In this document: one piece after another, positions 1 to 5,219 of the stretch
Position numbering within the stretch: position 1 is the first letter of the stretch
Layout of the letters: every line of letters begins with the position of its first letter
DNA from: an uncultured Oscillospiraceae bacterium
GTDB taxonomy: Bacteria; Bacillota; Clostridia; Oscillospirales; Oscillospiraceae
Assembly (NCBI GenBank): GCA_905233595.1
Contig: CAJOFI010000015.1
Location: 1 to 8,641, forward strand
DNA: 8,641 nucleotides
Direction: 5' to 3'
Made by a program: the position numbers and the translations under genes
The notes under the pieces: generated by a model
Database searches by the model: none
What the model was told of the DNA's origin: nothing
The model's input: only the letters and a program-made list of their open reading frames with translations

Positions 1-94
1 CTTGCAATACACAAAGTATTCCTGCGCTTTGACGCCTTGCTACAGGCGAAAAATCCTAAGCCATCTTTGCGCATCTTATTCCGTGGCAGTTCCT
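1..94 (+). repeat. 94-bp intergenic repeat, copy 1
   Basis: This AT-rich non-coding unit is identical, in inverted orientation, to the last 94 bases of the window (8548-8641), and is about 83% identical by eye to 145-238. It has two short internal dyads: AATAC-acaaa-GTATT at 6-20 and CGCCT-tgctac-AGGCG at 33-48. Both are kept in copy 2, where one loop base differs, which suggests a structured element. No open frame is conserved. The true left end may lie outside the window. The repeat family is not one I can name. Confidence 0.85.
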
Positions 95-116
95 AACTTA
101 TGCAATCTGACTTGCC

Positions 117-142
117 TTTTTCACCTGTAGCTTCGTTGTCAA
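117..142 (-). repeat. degenerate inverted fragment of the 94-bp repeat
   Basis: TTTTTCACCTGTAGC at 117-131 is the reverse complement, with one mismatch, of GCTACAGGCGAAAAA at 39-53 in copy 1. It is followed by GTCAAA, as in the inverted copy near 8610. The fragment lies between the two direct copies, so transcripts of this region could form a long stem with either neighbour. Similarity fades on both sides, so the boundaries are approximate. Confidence 0.5.
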
Positions 143-144
143 AT

Positions 145-238
145 CTTGAAATACACAAAGTATTCCTGCAATTTTCCGCCTCGCTACAGGCGACAAATCC
201 TACGCCATCTTTGCACAATTTATTTCTGCACAGTTCCT
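145..238 (+). repeat. 94-bp intergenic repeat, copy 2 (diverged)
   Basis: This copy has the same length and orientation as 1-94, with about 16 differences and no gaps by hand alignment. The AATAC/GTATT dyad (150-164) and the CGCCT/AGGCG dyad (177-192) are intact. Most differences cluster in the last 30 bases. It is an older copy than the identical pair at the window ends. Confidence 0.8.
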
Positions 239-257
239 AAGCCAAGCCCGGCTTCAT

Positions 258-313
258 AAAACACCCCCGACGCAAATAGGATGTAACATCTTATTCGTCG
301 GGGGTGTTTTTTT
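258..313. terminator. long bidirectional hairpin terminator
   Basis: The outer arms AAAACACCCCCGACG (258-272) and CGTCGGGGGTGTTTT (296-310) pair perfectly. An inner stem AATAGGATGT/ACATCTTATT (275-295) extends them. A run of T follows on the plus strand (307-313) and a run of A precedes on the left, so it could stop transcription from either side. Its 3' end runs into the TTG start codon of the next gene, and its GGGGGTG arm is the only Shine-Dalgarno-like sequence there. Confidence 0.85.
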
Positions 314-746
314 GTCGGTCAAAACAGCTTTGGAAAAGGGGAGCCTGCGCGCCTTTGCGCGGGGGCTCGGCGTCTGGCTTGCCGCGGCGGCGGGGCTGAG
401 CTTTGCCGCCGCCGTTCTGGTGCGCGCGCTGGAGATCCCGTCGGCGCAGTTTGGCTACGTCAGCTCCGCGCTGAGCTTTCTCGCCGCCCTGCTCGCGGGC
501 AGAGCGGCGAGAGGGGAGGACGGGGGATTGCTTCGCACGCTCGCGGGAGGCGTCGCGCTCTGCCTCGTGCTGCTCACGGCGGGCTGCCTCGTCGGGCACG
601 GGACGCCGGAGGCCTCGGCGCTTTTGAGCGTGGTCAGCTTCAGTCTCGCGGGCTGGCTGCTGGGAGGTCTTGTAATCAAAGGTAAAAAAACGGAAACAAA
701 ATACTCCCCGTTTCAGAGAAAAAAGAAACAAGGCGGAAGAAGTTAA
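312..746 (+). CDS. TIGR04086 (YrzE-like) family small membrane protein
   Basis: The product is 144 residues and strongly hydrophobic, with four likely membrane segments at about 17-38, 46-63, 74-95 and 101-123 and a basic cytoplasmic tail (KGKKTETK, then FQRKKKQ). The glycine-rich last helix (SLAGWLLGGLVIKGK) and the overall plan match the TIGR04086 family of Firmicutes, whose function is unknown. I assign it by this pattern, without a search. The start is uncertain: TTG at 312 lies in the T tract of the upstream hairpin, with GGGGGTG at 300-306 as the only SD-like element. An in-frame TTG at 330 has no better SD, and no in-frame ATG exists upstream. The stop codon lies inside the first AGTTAACATAA motif. 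No clear promoter is visible upstream. Confidence 0.7.
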   Translation: MSVKTALEKGSLRAFARGLGVWLAAAAGLSFAAAVLVRALEIPSAQFGYVSSALSFLAALLAGRAARGEDGGLLRTLAGGVALCLVLLTAGCLVGHGTPEASALLSVVSFSLAGWLLGGLVIKGKKTETKYSPFQRKKKQGGRS

Positions 747-751
747 CATAA
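741..751 (+). repeat. AGTTAACATAA motif, copy A
   Basis: This 11-bp copy is identical to 861-871, exactly 120 bases away, and overlaps the stop codon of the preceding membrane-protein gene. Read on the minus strand it is TTATGTTAACT, close to the XerD arm of known dif sites. The role is unknown. Confidence 0.5.
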
Positions 752-830
752 TTCAACAATGCCGTTTATCTCTGCTTCCGCGAATATTTACAAGATGTGG
801 AGCAAATAGACGCGATATCAACGCTATATT

Positions 831-846
831 CCACAAGAACTTGTGG
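831..846. promoter_or_regulatory. 16-bp perfect dyad, possible operator
   Basis: CCACAAG-AA-CTTGTGG is a perfect 7-bp inverted repeat with a 2-base centre. It lies about 60 bases upstream of the -35 box at 908. Its compact size and position fit a dimeric regulator site. A hairpin is less likely because the centre is too small for a loop. Confidence 0.35.
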
Positions 847-860
847 GAACCAGGGAGCAG

Positions 861-871
861 AGTTAACATAA
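861..871 (+). repeat. AGTTAACATAA motif, copy B
   Basis: This is an exact repeat of 741-751, about 37 bases upstream of the -35 box at 908. Together with the inverted copy at 952-962 it flanks the promoter. Confidence 0.5.
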
Positions 872-907
872 GCGAAAAAATAATTTGAAAAAATTTCGAA
901 AAAGGAC

Positions 908-936
908 TTGATATCTTTGCAATTTTGTAATATATT
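908..936 (+). promoter_or_regulatory. sigma-A promoter for the membrane protein-xerD unit
   Basis: TTGATA (908-913) and TATATT (931-936) are separated by exactly 17 bases, in AT-rich DNA without a gene. Transcription would start near 943 and give a leader of about 57 bases before the ATG at 1000. It is the best candidate for driving the 1000-1476 gene and xerD. Confidence 0.75.
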
Positions 937-951
937 GTTACCACATCGCGG

Positions 952-962
952 TTATGTTAAGT
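952..962 (-). repeat. AGTTAACATAA motif, copy C (inverted, one mismatch)
   Basis: TTATGTTAAGT on the plus strand is the inverse of copies A and B with one mismatch. It sits just downstream of the predicted transcription start. GTTATGT at 951-957 also pairs with ACATAAC at 984-990, so the leader could fold here. Confidence 0.45.
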
Positions 963-978
963 GTAATTTTATTGCCAG

Positions 979-989
979 AGATTACATAA
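979..989 (+). repeat. AGTTAACATAA-like motif, copy D (9/11)
   Basis: AGATTACATAA matches copies A and B at 9 of 11 positions. It lies immediately upstream of the GGTGA ribosome-binding site (991-995) of the next gene. It forms an inward-facing pair with copy C. Confidence 0.35.
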
Positions 990-999
990 CGGTGACAAG

Positions 1000-1476
1000 A
1001 TGAAAGAAAAAGCAAGGCTGCAGGAGCTGGGAGATCGGCTGTTTCTCCTTCTGTTTTTTCTGATCGGCGCGCTGCTGCTGCGCTTCGTGCCGTCGCTTGC
1101 GCGCAGCTTCGTACCCTCGGGGCGGATGCCGGGGCTTCTGATGCTGCTTCCGGCGCTGCTCGCGGGCTCGCTGCTCGGCGCGTACGTCCTGCCCTTCGGG
1201 GCGATGCTGCTGGGTATGCTGTGTATGCAGAAAATGACGGCGCTCGGCGTTCCGGGGGCGGAAGGGCTTGCGTCCTGGCTTCTCGCGCTGCTGCCCCTGC
1301 TGCTGCTCACGCCGGCCTACTACGCGCTTGCGTACTGCGGGATGCGCCTGTCGGAGGCCTGCGCGGCGGAATACCGGCGGGCGGACAGCGGGAAGCGGAA
1401 GCTCCTTGCGCGCCGCCAGCTTCTGATCGCGCTCTGCGCCGCCGCCGCGATCGCAGCGAACCAGGCTTCATTTTAA
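1000..1476 (+). CDS. small multi-spanning membrane protein upstream of xerD, possibly SpoIIM-like
   Basis: The product is 158 residues. A short charged N-terminus is followed by hydrophobic segments at about 12-31, 44-64, 66-80, 91-113 and 138-155, so four or five membrane spans. The GGTGA site at 991-995 and ATG at 1000 set the start. I do not recognise it with certainty. The stretch LLPLLLLTPAYYALAYCGMRLSE (in two parts: leucine-rich with a central TP, then a helix ending in GMRL) recalls the C-terminal half of SpoIIM, a sporulation membrane protein often found near xerD in Bacilli and Clostridia. If so, it lacks the large loop that follows the first helix in SpoIIM (about 210 residues). 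It ends 24 bases before the xerD start, so the two are probably cotranscribed. Confidence 0.7.
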   Translation: MKEKARLQELGDRLFLLLFFLIGALLLRFVPSLARSFVPSGRMPGLLMLLPALLAGSLLGAYVLPFGAMLLGMLCMQKMTALGVPGAEGLASWLLALLPLLLLTPAYYALAYCGMRLSEACAAEYRRADSGKRKLLARRQLLIALCAAAAIAANQASF

Positions 1477-1500
1477 CGAGAGAGGAAAGGAGGGCTATGG

Positions 1501-2391
1501 TTGCAGAATTCTGAAATCATCGAGCTTTTCGAACATTATTTAAGGGATGAGAAGAACGCGTCAGCCAATACCCTCAGCTCCTATTTGCGGGATATCCGGC
1601 AGCTTGCCGCCTATCTGGAGGGGCACACAGAGGTGGATATTGAAACGGCGACAGCGGCGGAGCTGGGGGAATACGTCGCCTGGCTCAAGGAAAACGGAAA
1701 GTCTGTCGCGACGGTCTCGCGCTCGATCGCTTCGATCAAAAACCTCTATTCCTATCTCTTCATCCGTCAGCTCGTGACGGTGAACCCCGCGACGAAGCTC
1801 GTCTCCGACAAGAGCGTGCAGAAGCTGCCGCAGATCCTCACCAACCGTGAGGTGGAGCTTCTGCTTGAGCAGCCGCGCTGCGTGGACGCGAAGGGCTATC
1901 GCGACCGCGCGATGCTGGAGCTTCTCTACGCAACGGGGATGCGTGTGACGGAGCTGATCGAGCTGAACGTCTCGGACGTGAACCTCGCGGCGGGCGTGGT
2001 GCGCTGCCACAGCCGCAACAAGGAGCGCTTCATCCCCATGTACCCGGCGGCGATCAAGGCGCTGGAGAACTACATGACGCTCGTGCGGCCGCAGATGATC
2101 GCGGAGACGGAGGAGGAGTCGCTCTTCGTGAACGTGAGCGGGGAGCGCATGACGCGCCAGGGCTTCTGGAAGATCATCAAATACTACCAGAAGAAGGCCG
2201 ACATCGACAAGGACATCACGCCCCACACCCTGCGCCACTCCTTCGCGGCGCATCTGCTGGAAAACGGCGCGGATATCCACGCCATCGCGGAGATGCTGGG
2301 CCACGCGGACATCTCCTCCACGCAGGTCTATTCGCAGCTCGTCAAAAAGCAGCTCAAGGACGTTTACAACAAAGCCCACCCGAGAGCGTGA
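1501..2391 (+). CDS. xerD: XerD-type tyrosine recombinase
   Basis: The product is 296 residues, normal for Xer recombinases. The N-terminal SAM-like core-binding domain covers about 1-90 and the catalytic domain about 110-290. All catalytic residues are present: R148 (in TGMRVTEL), K174 (in NKERFIPM), H242 and R245 (HTLRHSFAAHLL), H268 (MLGHAD) and nucleophile Y277. The usual GKGxK loop before K174 reads HSRNK instead, a mild departure. Xer proteins resolve chromosome dimers at dif with a partner and FtsK. A lone chromosomal copy of this type in Firmicutes is usually called XerD, but XerC cannot be excluded from sequence alone. The start is TTG at 1501: AAAGGAGGG (1486-1494) lies 6 bases upstream, whereas ATG 1497 reads into a stop after five codons. 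Confidence 0.9.
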   Translation: MQNSEIIELFEHYLRDEKNASANTLSSYLRDIRQLAAYLEGHTEVDIETATAAELGEYVAWLKENGKSVATVSRSIASIKNLYSYLFIRQLVTVNPATKLVSDKSVQKLPQILTNREVELLLEQPRCVDAKGYRDRAMLELLYATGMRVTELIELNVSDVNLAAGVVRCHSRNKERFIPMYPAAIKALENYMTLVRPQMIAETEEESLFVNVSGERMTRQGFWKIIKYYQKKADIDKDITPHTLRHSFAAHLLENGADIHAIAEMLGHADISSTQVYSQLVKKQLKDVYNKAHPRA

Positions 2392-2396
2392 ATATG

Positions 2397-2434
2397 GGGC
2401 TGTGAAAAACGGAGTTTTTCACAGCCCAAGTTTT
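2397..2434 (+). terminator. hairpin terminator after xerD
   Basis: The arms GGGCTGTGAAAAAC (2397-2410) and GTTTTTCACAGCCC (2414-2427) pair perfectly around a 3-base loop and are followed by AAGTTTT. The T tract is short, so termination may be partial. The stem sequence is shared with hairpins at 6506 and 6651. Confidence 0.75.
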
Positions 2435-2486
2435 GCGTTGTGAGCATTTTCGGCAGAAAGGGACAGAAGCTCTGTGCTAAGATGAC

Positions 2487-2993
2487 ATGAGAGACGTACA
2501 TTATGAGATCGAGAGAAAGTTCCTGATCGGTATGCCCTCCGCAAAGGAGCTGGAGGAAGCCGGGGCGGAGGGGACGGAGATCACGCAGACCTATCTGCTC
2601 GCCGCGCCCGACACCACCGAGCGCGTGCGCAGGCGTGGGCGCGGGGGCGTCTATACCTGCACGCACACGACCAAGCGCAAGCTCTCCGACCTGAGGCGCA
2701 TCGAGGACGAGGAGGAGGTCCCGGAGGAGGCGTATCGCGCGCTGCTGCAGAGAGCCGACCCGAAGCGCCGGGTGATCGAGAAGACGCGCTGGTGCTTTTC
2801 CTACGAGGGACAGGCCTTTGAGCTGGACGTGTTCCCCTTCTGGAGCGACCGGGCGTATCTCGAGCTGGAGCTGGAGGACGAGGCGCAGGAGATCCGCCTG
2901 CCGCCCTGGATCAAGCTGATCCGGGAGGTGACGGAGGACGCCCGCTACACCAACGCGGCGCTCTCGCTGGAGATTCCGAACGATGAAATCTGA
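2487..2993 (+). CDS. CYTH-domain protein (triphosphatase/adenylate cyclase IV superfamily)
   Basis: The product is 168 residues and spans a whole CYTH domain. The signature ExExK is E7-I-E9-R-K11. It is followed by basic strands (ERVRRRG, 45-51; TTKRK, 61-65), an acidic strand (IEDEEEV, 72-78), RRVIEKTR (94-101), ELDVF (112-116) and LELELED (125-131). This alternation of acidic and basic strands lines the triphosphate tunnel in this superfamily. Members hydrolyse inorganic or organic triphosphates with metal ions, or make cAMP; which applies here cannot be read from the sequence. A stop codon at 2478 excludes an upstream start. No good SD precedes ATG 2487, so translation may be weak. Its 3' end carries the ribosome-binding region of the lipoprotein gene, which suggests cotranscription. 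Confidence 0.85.
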   Translation: MRDVHYEIERKFLIGMPSAKELEEAGAEGTEITQTYLLAAPDTTERVRRRGRGGVYTCTHTTKRKLSDLRRIEDEEEVPEEAYRALLQRADPKRRVIEKTRWCFSYEGQAFELDVFPFWSDRAYLELELEDEAQEIRLPPWIKLIREVTEDARYTNAALSLEIPNDEI

Positions 2994-3006
2994 GAGGTAC
3001 AAGACC

Positions 3007-4341
3007 ATGAAACGAATGATGATCCTATTGCTCGCGCTTGCGATGGCGCTGCAGCTTGCGGCCTGCGCGCGGGTGGAGCGCCTGAAGGACGTGGAGCTGC
3101 CCCCGCTGCCCACGGTGACCGTGAAGCCGGAGGCGACCATTGCGCCGGTGGAAGTGCCCGCCGCGCCGGTTGAGACGCCCGCGCCGCAGGAGAGCGCGGA
3201 CGGCGAGAGCGCGGAGGAGGCCATGCGCCAGAGCGTGATCGTGAACTTCCGCAAGACGGCGTACACGGAGTTTGACCCCGCGAACGGGGAGCAGCAGATC
3301 CTCGACTTCTCCTACGTGACGCCGCACGTGACGATCCCGGGCAGGGAGGCTGCCGCCGACGCGATCAACGAGTATATCGCCATGCTCGATGAGAGCTACT
3401 ACACCGGCAACGACTACGGCGACGGCGTATCCGACGGCTACAACGGCTTTCTGGAGCAGGCGCTGGACAATTTCAGCTACGTCCATGAGACCGGGGCGGA
3501 TATGCCGCTGGAGTTCTTCTCCGAGCGGACGGCGGAGGTTCCGCGCGCGGACGGGCGCGTTTTGAGCCTGTACTTCAATACCAGCACCTACACCGGCGGC
3601 GCGCACGGCATCTACGTGGGCAGCGCCTACGTTTTCGATACCGAGACGGGATCGCTTCTGTCCCTCGACCGCATCACGCCGGATTATGAGGCGTTTTCCG
3701 CGCTGGTCGTGGAGAAGATGCTCGAGCAGGCGCACGCCGACGCCGATTTGAGCGCGGCCATCAGCTCCTTCATCGAGGAGAAGGACTGGGCGTTCAGCTT
3801 TGCCCGGCTGCTGCGCGAGGGCTCGTGGTATCTCGACGAAAACGGGCTGGTGCTTTTCTCCACGCTCTATGAGCTCGCGCCCTACGCCGCCGGCATCCAG
3901 AGCTTTACCGTCTCCTATGAGGAGCTGGGCGAGCTTCTCGACCCGCGCTACCGCGTGGGGGACAGGCAGGCCGAGGGCGGCTTTACCTTCCTGCGCATGA
4001 GCCAGGTGGAGGAGGGGAGCGTCCCCGTCCTCGACTTCGTGCAGGCCGCGCAGGACGCCGAGCAGCTCTGCCTCATCAGCGGCGAGCGCGTCTATGACGT
4101 GACGCTCAGCCGCGTGGGCTATCTGGAGGAGGAAAACACCTATTACAAGACGGAAATCCTCTGGTTCTGCAGCGTGATGCAGAACGAGGCCGTGCAGCTG
4201 TCCGCAAACCTCGTCGGCGCGGACACGCAGCTTCTGCTCTCCTATCGCAGCGGCGACGGGCAGCACCGCGCGCTGCTCAGCATGAGCGCCGAGGACGGGA
4301 GCCCGCGCCTCGTGGAAGACGGCTTTACGCTCTACGAATAA
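3007..4341 (+). CDS. lipoprotein with RsiV/PdaC-like DUF4163-DUF3298 domains
   Basis: The product is 444 residues and secreted. The signal peptide has a basic start (MKRMM), a leucine/alanine core and a lipobox LAAC, with lipidated C20. A proline- and glutamate-rich linker (about 25-72) leads to a DUF4163-like region (about 85-205, with TYTGGAHG at 194-201). A DUF3298-like region follows (about 206-312), with YELAPYAAG at 288-296. The last 130 residues match nothing I recognise. These domains occur in the B. subtilis anti-sigma factor RsiV, which senses lysozyme, and in the deacetylase PdaC. No anti-sigma segment, sigma factor or deacetylase domain is present here, so a ligand-binding or envelope-sensing role is inferred. 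I chose ATG 3007 over 2983 because GAGAGG (2992-2997) is well placed and it gives a clean signal peptide. Confidence 0.8.
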   Translation: MKRMMILLLALAMALQLAACARVERLKDVELPPLPTVTVKPEATIAPVEVPAAPVETPAPQESADGESAEEAMRQSVIVNFRKTAYTEFDPANGEQQILDFSYVTPHVTIPGREAAADAINEYIAMLDESYYTGNDYGDGVSDGYNGFLEQALDNFSYVHETGADMPLEFFSERTAEVPRADGRVLSLYFNTSTYTGGAHGIYVGSAYVFDTETGSLLSLDRITPDYEAFSALVVEKMLEQAHADADLSAAISSFIEEKDWAFSFARLLREGSWYLDENGLVLFSTLYELAPYAAGIQSFTVSYEELGELLDPRYRVGDRQAEGGFTFLRMSQVEEGSVPVLDFVQAAQDAEQLCLISGERVYDVTLSRVGYLEEENTYYKTEILWFCSVMQNEAVQLSANLVGADTQLLLSYRSGDGQHRALLSMSAEDGSPRLVEDGFTLYE

Positions 4342-4345
4342 AAAG

Positions 4346-4380
4346 ATAAAGAGGGAAAGAATGTTTTCCCTCTTTATTTT
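4346..4380 (+). terminator. intrinsic terminator after the lipoprotein gene
   Basis: The 13-bp perfect stem ATAAAGAGGGAAA (4346-4358) / TTTCCCTCTTTAT (4365-4377), with a 6-base loop, runs into a T run. It starts five bases after the stop codon and insulates the lipoprotein from the ribosomal operon. Confidence 0.9.
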
Positions 4381-4401
4381 TCATTTTCTGTGAAAATGTG
4401 C

Positions 4402-4430
4402 TTGACACGGCTTGTCTCCCGTGTTATACT
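4402..4430 (+). promoter_or_regulatory. strong sigma-A promoter of rplU operon
   Basis: TTGACA (4402-4407), a spacer of exactly 17 bases and TATACT (4425-4430) make a near-consensus promoter, as expected for a ribosomal protein operon. The predicted start near 4437 leaves a leader of about 76 bases. Confidence 0.93.
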
Positions 4431-4436
4431 ACGCAA

Positions 4437-4512
4437 GCCGCATTGAAGGGGTATCAAGTGGGCTTTGGCTTCACCCCAAGAGCGAGTCCTGTGAAGAGGG
4501 AGGATATCATTT
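4437..4512 (+). ncRNA. L21-type 5' leader (probable autoregulatory RNA)
   Basis: Between the promoter and rplU lies a conserved-looking leader. GGGGT (4448-4452) pairs with ACCCC (4473-4477) around a GU-rich inner stem. TCCT (4487-4490) can pair with AGGA in the ribosome-binding site AGGGAGGA (4497-4504), which would hide it. Firmicutes rplU genes commonly carry a structured L21 leader thought to mediate feedback by L21. The assignment rests on position and foldability, not on a covariance-model match. Confidence 0.6.
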
Positions 4513-4827
4513 ATGAAGCATGCTGTGATCGTGACCGGCGGCAAGCAGTACCGTGTGGCTGAGGGCGACGTGATTTTCGTCGAGAAGCTGGACGTCGCTG
4601 CGGGCGAGTCCGTGAAGTTCGATCAGGTTCTGGCTGTCGTTGACGGTGAGAACGCCAGGTTCGGCGCTCCTGTCATCGAAGGCGCTTCCGTCACCGCGAA
4701 CGTGGTGAAGAACGGCAAGAGCGCCAAGGTCCGCGTGTACAAGATGAAGCCCAAAAAGGGCTACCGTCGTACCCAGGGCCACCGTCAGCCTTATACCAAG
4801 GTTCAGATCGAAGCCATCAACGCTTAA
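4513..4827 (+). CDS. rplU: 50S ribosomal protein L21
   Basis: The product is 104 residues, full length for bL21. The beginning ([15 protein letters not shown]) and the basic C-terminal signature ([19 protein letters not shown], about 77-95) are diagnostic. L21 binds 23S rRNA in the large subunit. The SD AGGGAGGA lies 8 bases before the ATG. Only 40 bases separate it from rpmA. In most Firmicutes the prp (ysxB) protease gene sits between the two, and it is absent here. Confidence 0.98.
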   Translation: MKHAVIVTGGKQYRVAEGDVIFVEKLDVAAGESVKFDQVLAVVDGENARFGAPVIEGASVTANVVKNGKSAKVRVYKMKPKKGYRRTQGHRQPYTKVQIEAINA

Positions 4828-4867
4828 ATTTCCGCACTTGATTTTGACTTATGGAGGTGTAACCTAA

Positions 4868-5131
4868 ATGGCACATAAAAAAGGTATGGGTTCTACCAAG
4901 AACGGCCGCGACTCCGAGTCGAAGCGTCTTGGCGCCAAGAGAGCCGACGGGCAGTTTGTCCTGGCCGGCAACATCCTTGTCAGACAGCGCGGAACCAAGA
5001 TCCACCCGGGCACCAACGTGGGCAAGGGCAAGGACGACACGCTGTTCGCCCTCGTGGACGGCACTGTGAAGTTCGAGCGCATGGGCAAGGAGCGCAAAAA
5101 GGTCTCCGTTTACGAAGAGATCGCTCAGTAA
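4868..5131 (+). CDS. rpmA: 50S ribosomal protein L27 (no N-terminal extension)
   Basis: The product is 87 residues with the hallmark core: [16 protein letters not shown] at the start, then [30 protein letters not shown] (about 20-49). The N-terminal tail of L27 reaches the peptidyl transferase centre. In most Firmicutes, L27 is made with a short extension (ending in a motif such as LQFF) that Prp removes. Here an in-frame TAA directly precedes the ATG at 4868, and GGAGGTG (4853-4859) is spaced 8 bases from it. The protein is therefore made directly in the form that begins AHKKG after methionine removal, as in E. coli. This agrees with the missing prp gene. Confidence 0.98.
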   Translation: MAHKKGMGSTKNGRDSESKRLGAKRADGQFVLAGNILVRQRGTKIHPGTNVGKGKDDTLFALVDGTVKFERMGKERKKVSVYEEIAQ

Positions 5132-5137
5132 TGCACG

Positions 5138-5169
5138 AAAAAGGCCGGATGTTTGTCCGGCCTTTTTTT
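5138..5169 (+). terminator. intrinsic terminator between rpmA and obgE
   Basis: The 12-bp perfect stem AAAAAGGCCGGA (5138-5149) / TCCGGCCTTTTT (5156-5167) has a 6-base loop and a T run. It also reads as a terminator on the other strand. No good promoter is seen between it and obgE, so obgE probably depends on readthrough, giving less Obg than L21 and L27. Confidence 0.92.
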
Positions 5170-5219
5170 ATCGCTCAGAAAAGTGAAGTTTGAAACCAGG
5201 CGTAAAAGGAGGAGACAGC

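Noticed and set aside
1..242. CRISPR array
   Set aside because: There are only two direct units, they are about 94 bp long and diverged, with no regular spacers and no cas genes nearby.
753..944. 63-codon minus-strand frame in the AT-rich gap
   Set aside because: It overlaps the promoter at 908-936, has no clear SD and encodes a sequence with no recognisable feature.
935..962. A complete dif site around TTATGTTAAGT
   Set aside because: The putative left arm (935-945) does not resemble any XerC arm, and the central 6 bases are GC-rich. Only half-site similarity remains.
1561..3266. Minus-strand open frames opposite xerD and the CYTH gene
   Set aside because: They overlap well-supported plus-strand genes and cross the xerD terminator; the translations show no domain.
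3025..4266. Long minus-strand open frame of 413 codons opposite the lipoprotein gene
   Set aside because: It is a product of GC-rich codon use in the plus-strand gene. The translation is rich in R, H, V and L without motifs, while the plus strand has a signal peptide, lipobox and recognisable domains.
5190..5219. Extended start of obgE at TTG 5190
   Set aside because: The SD AAAGGAGG fits ATG 5220, and the ten extra residues do not belong to the Obg fold.
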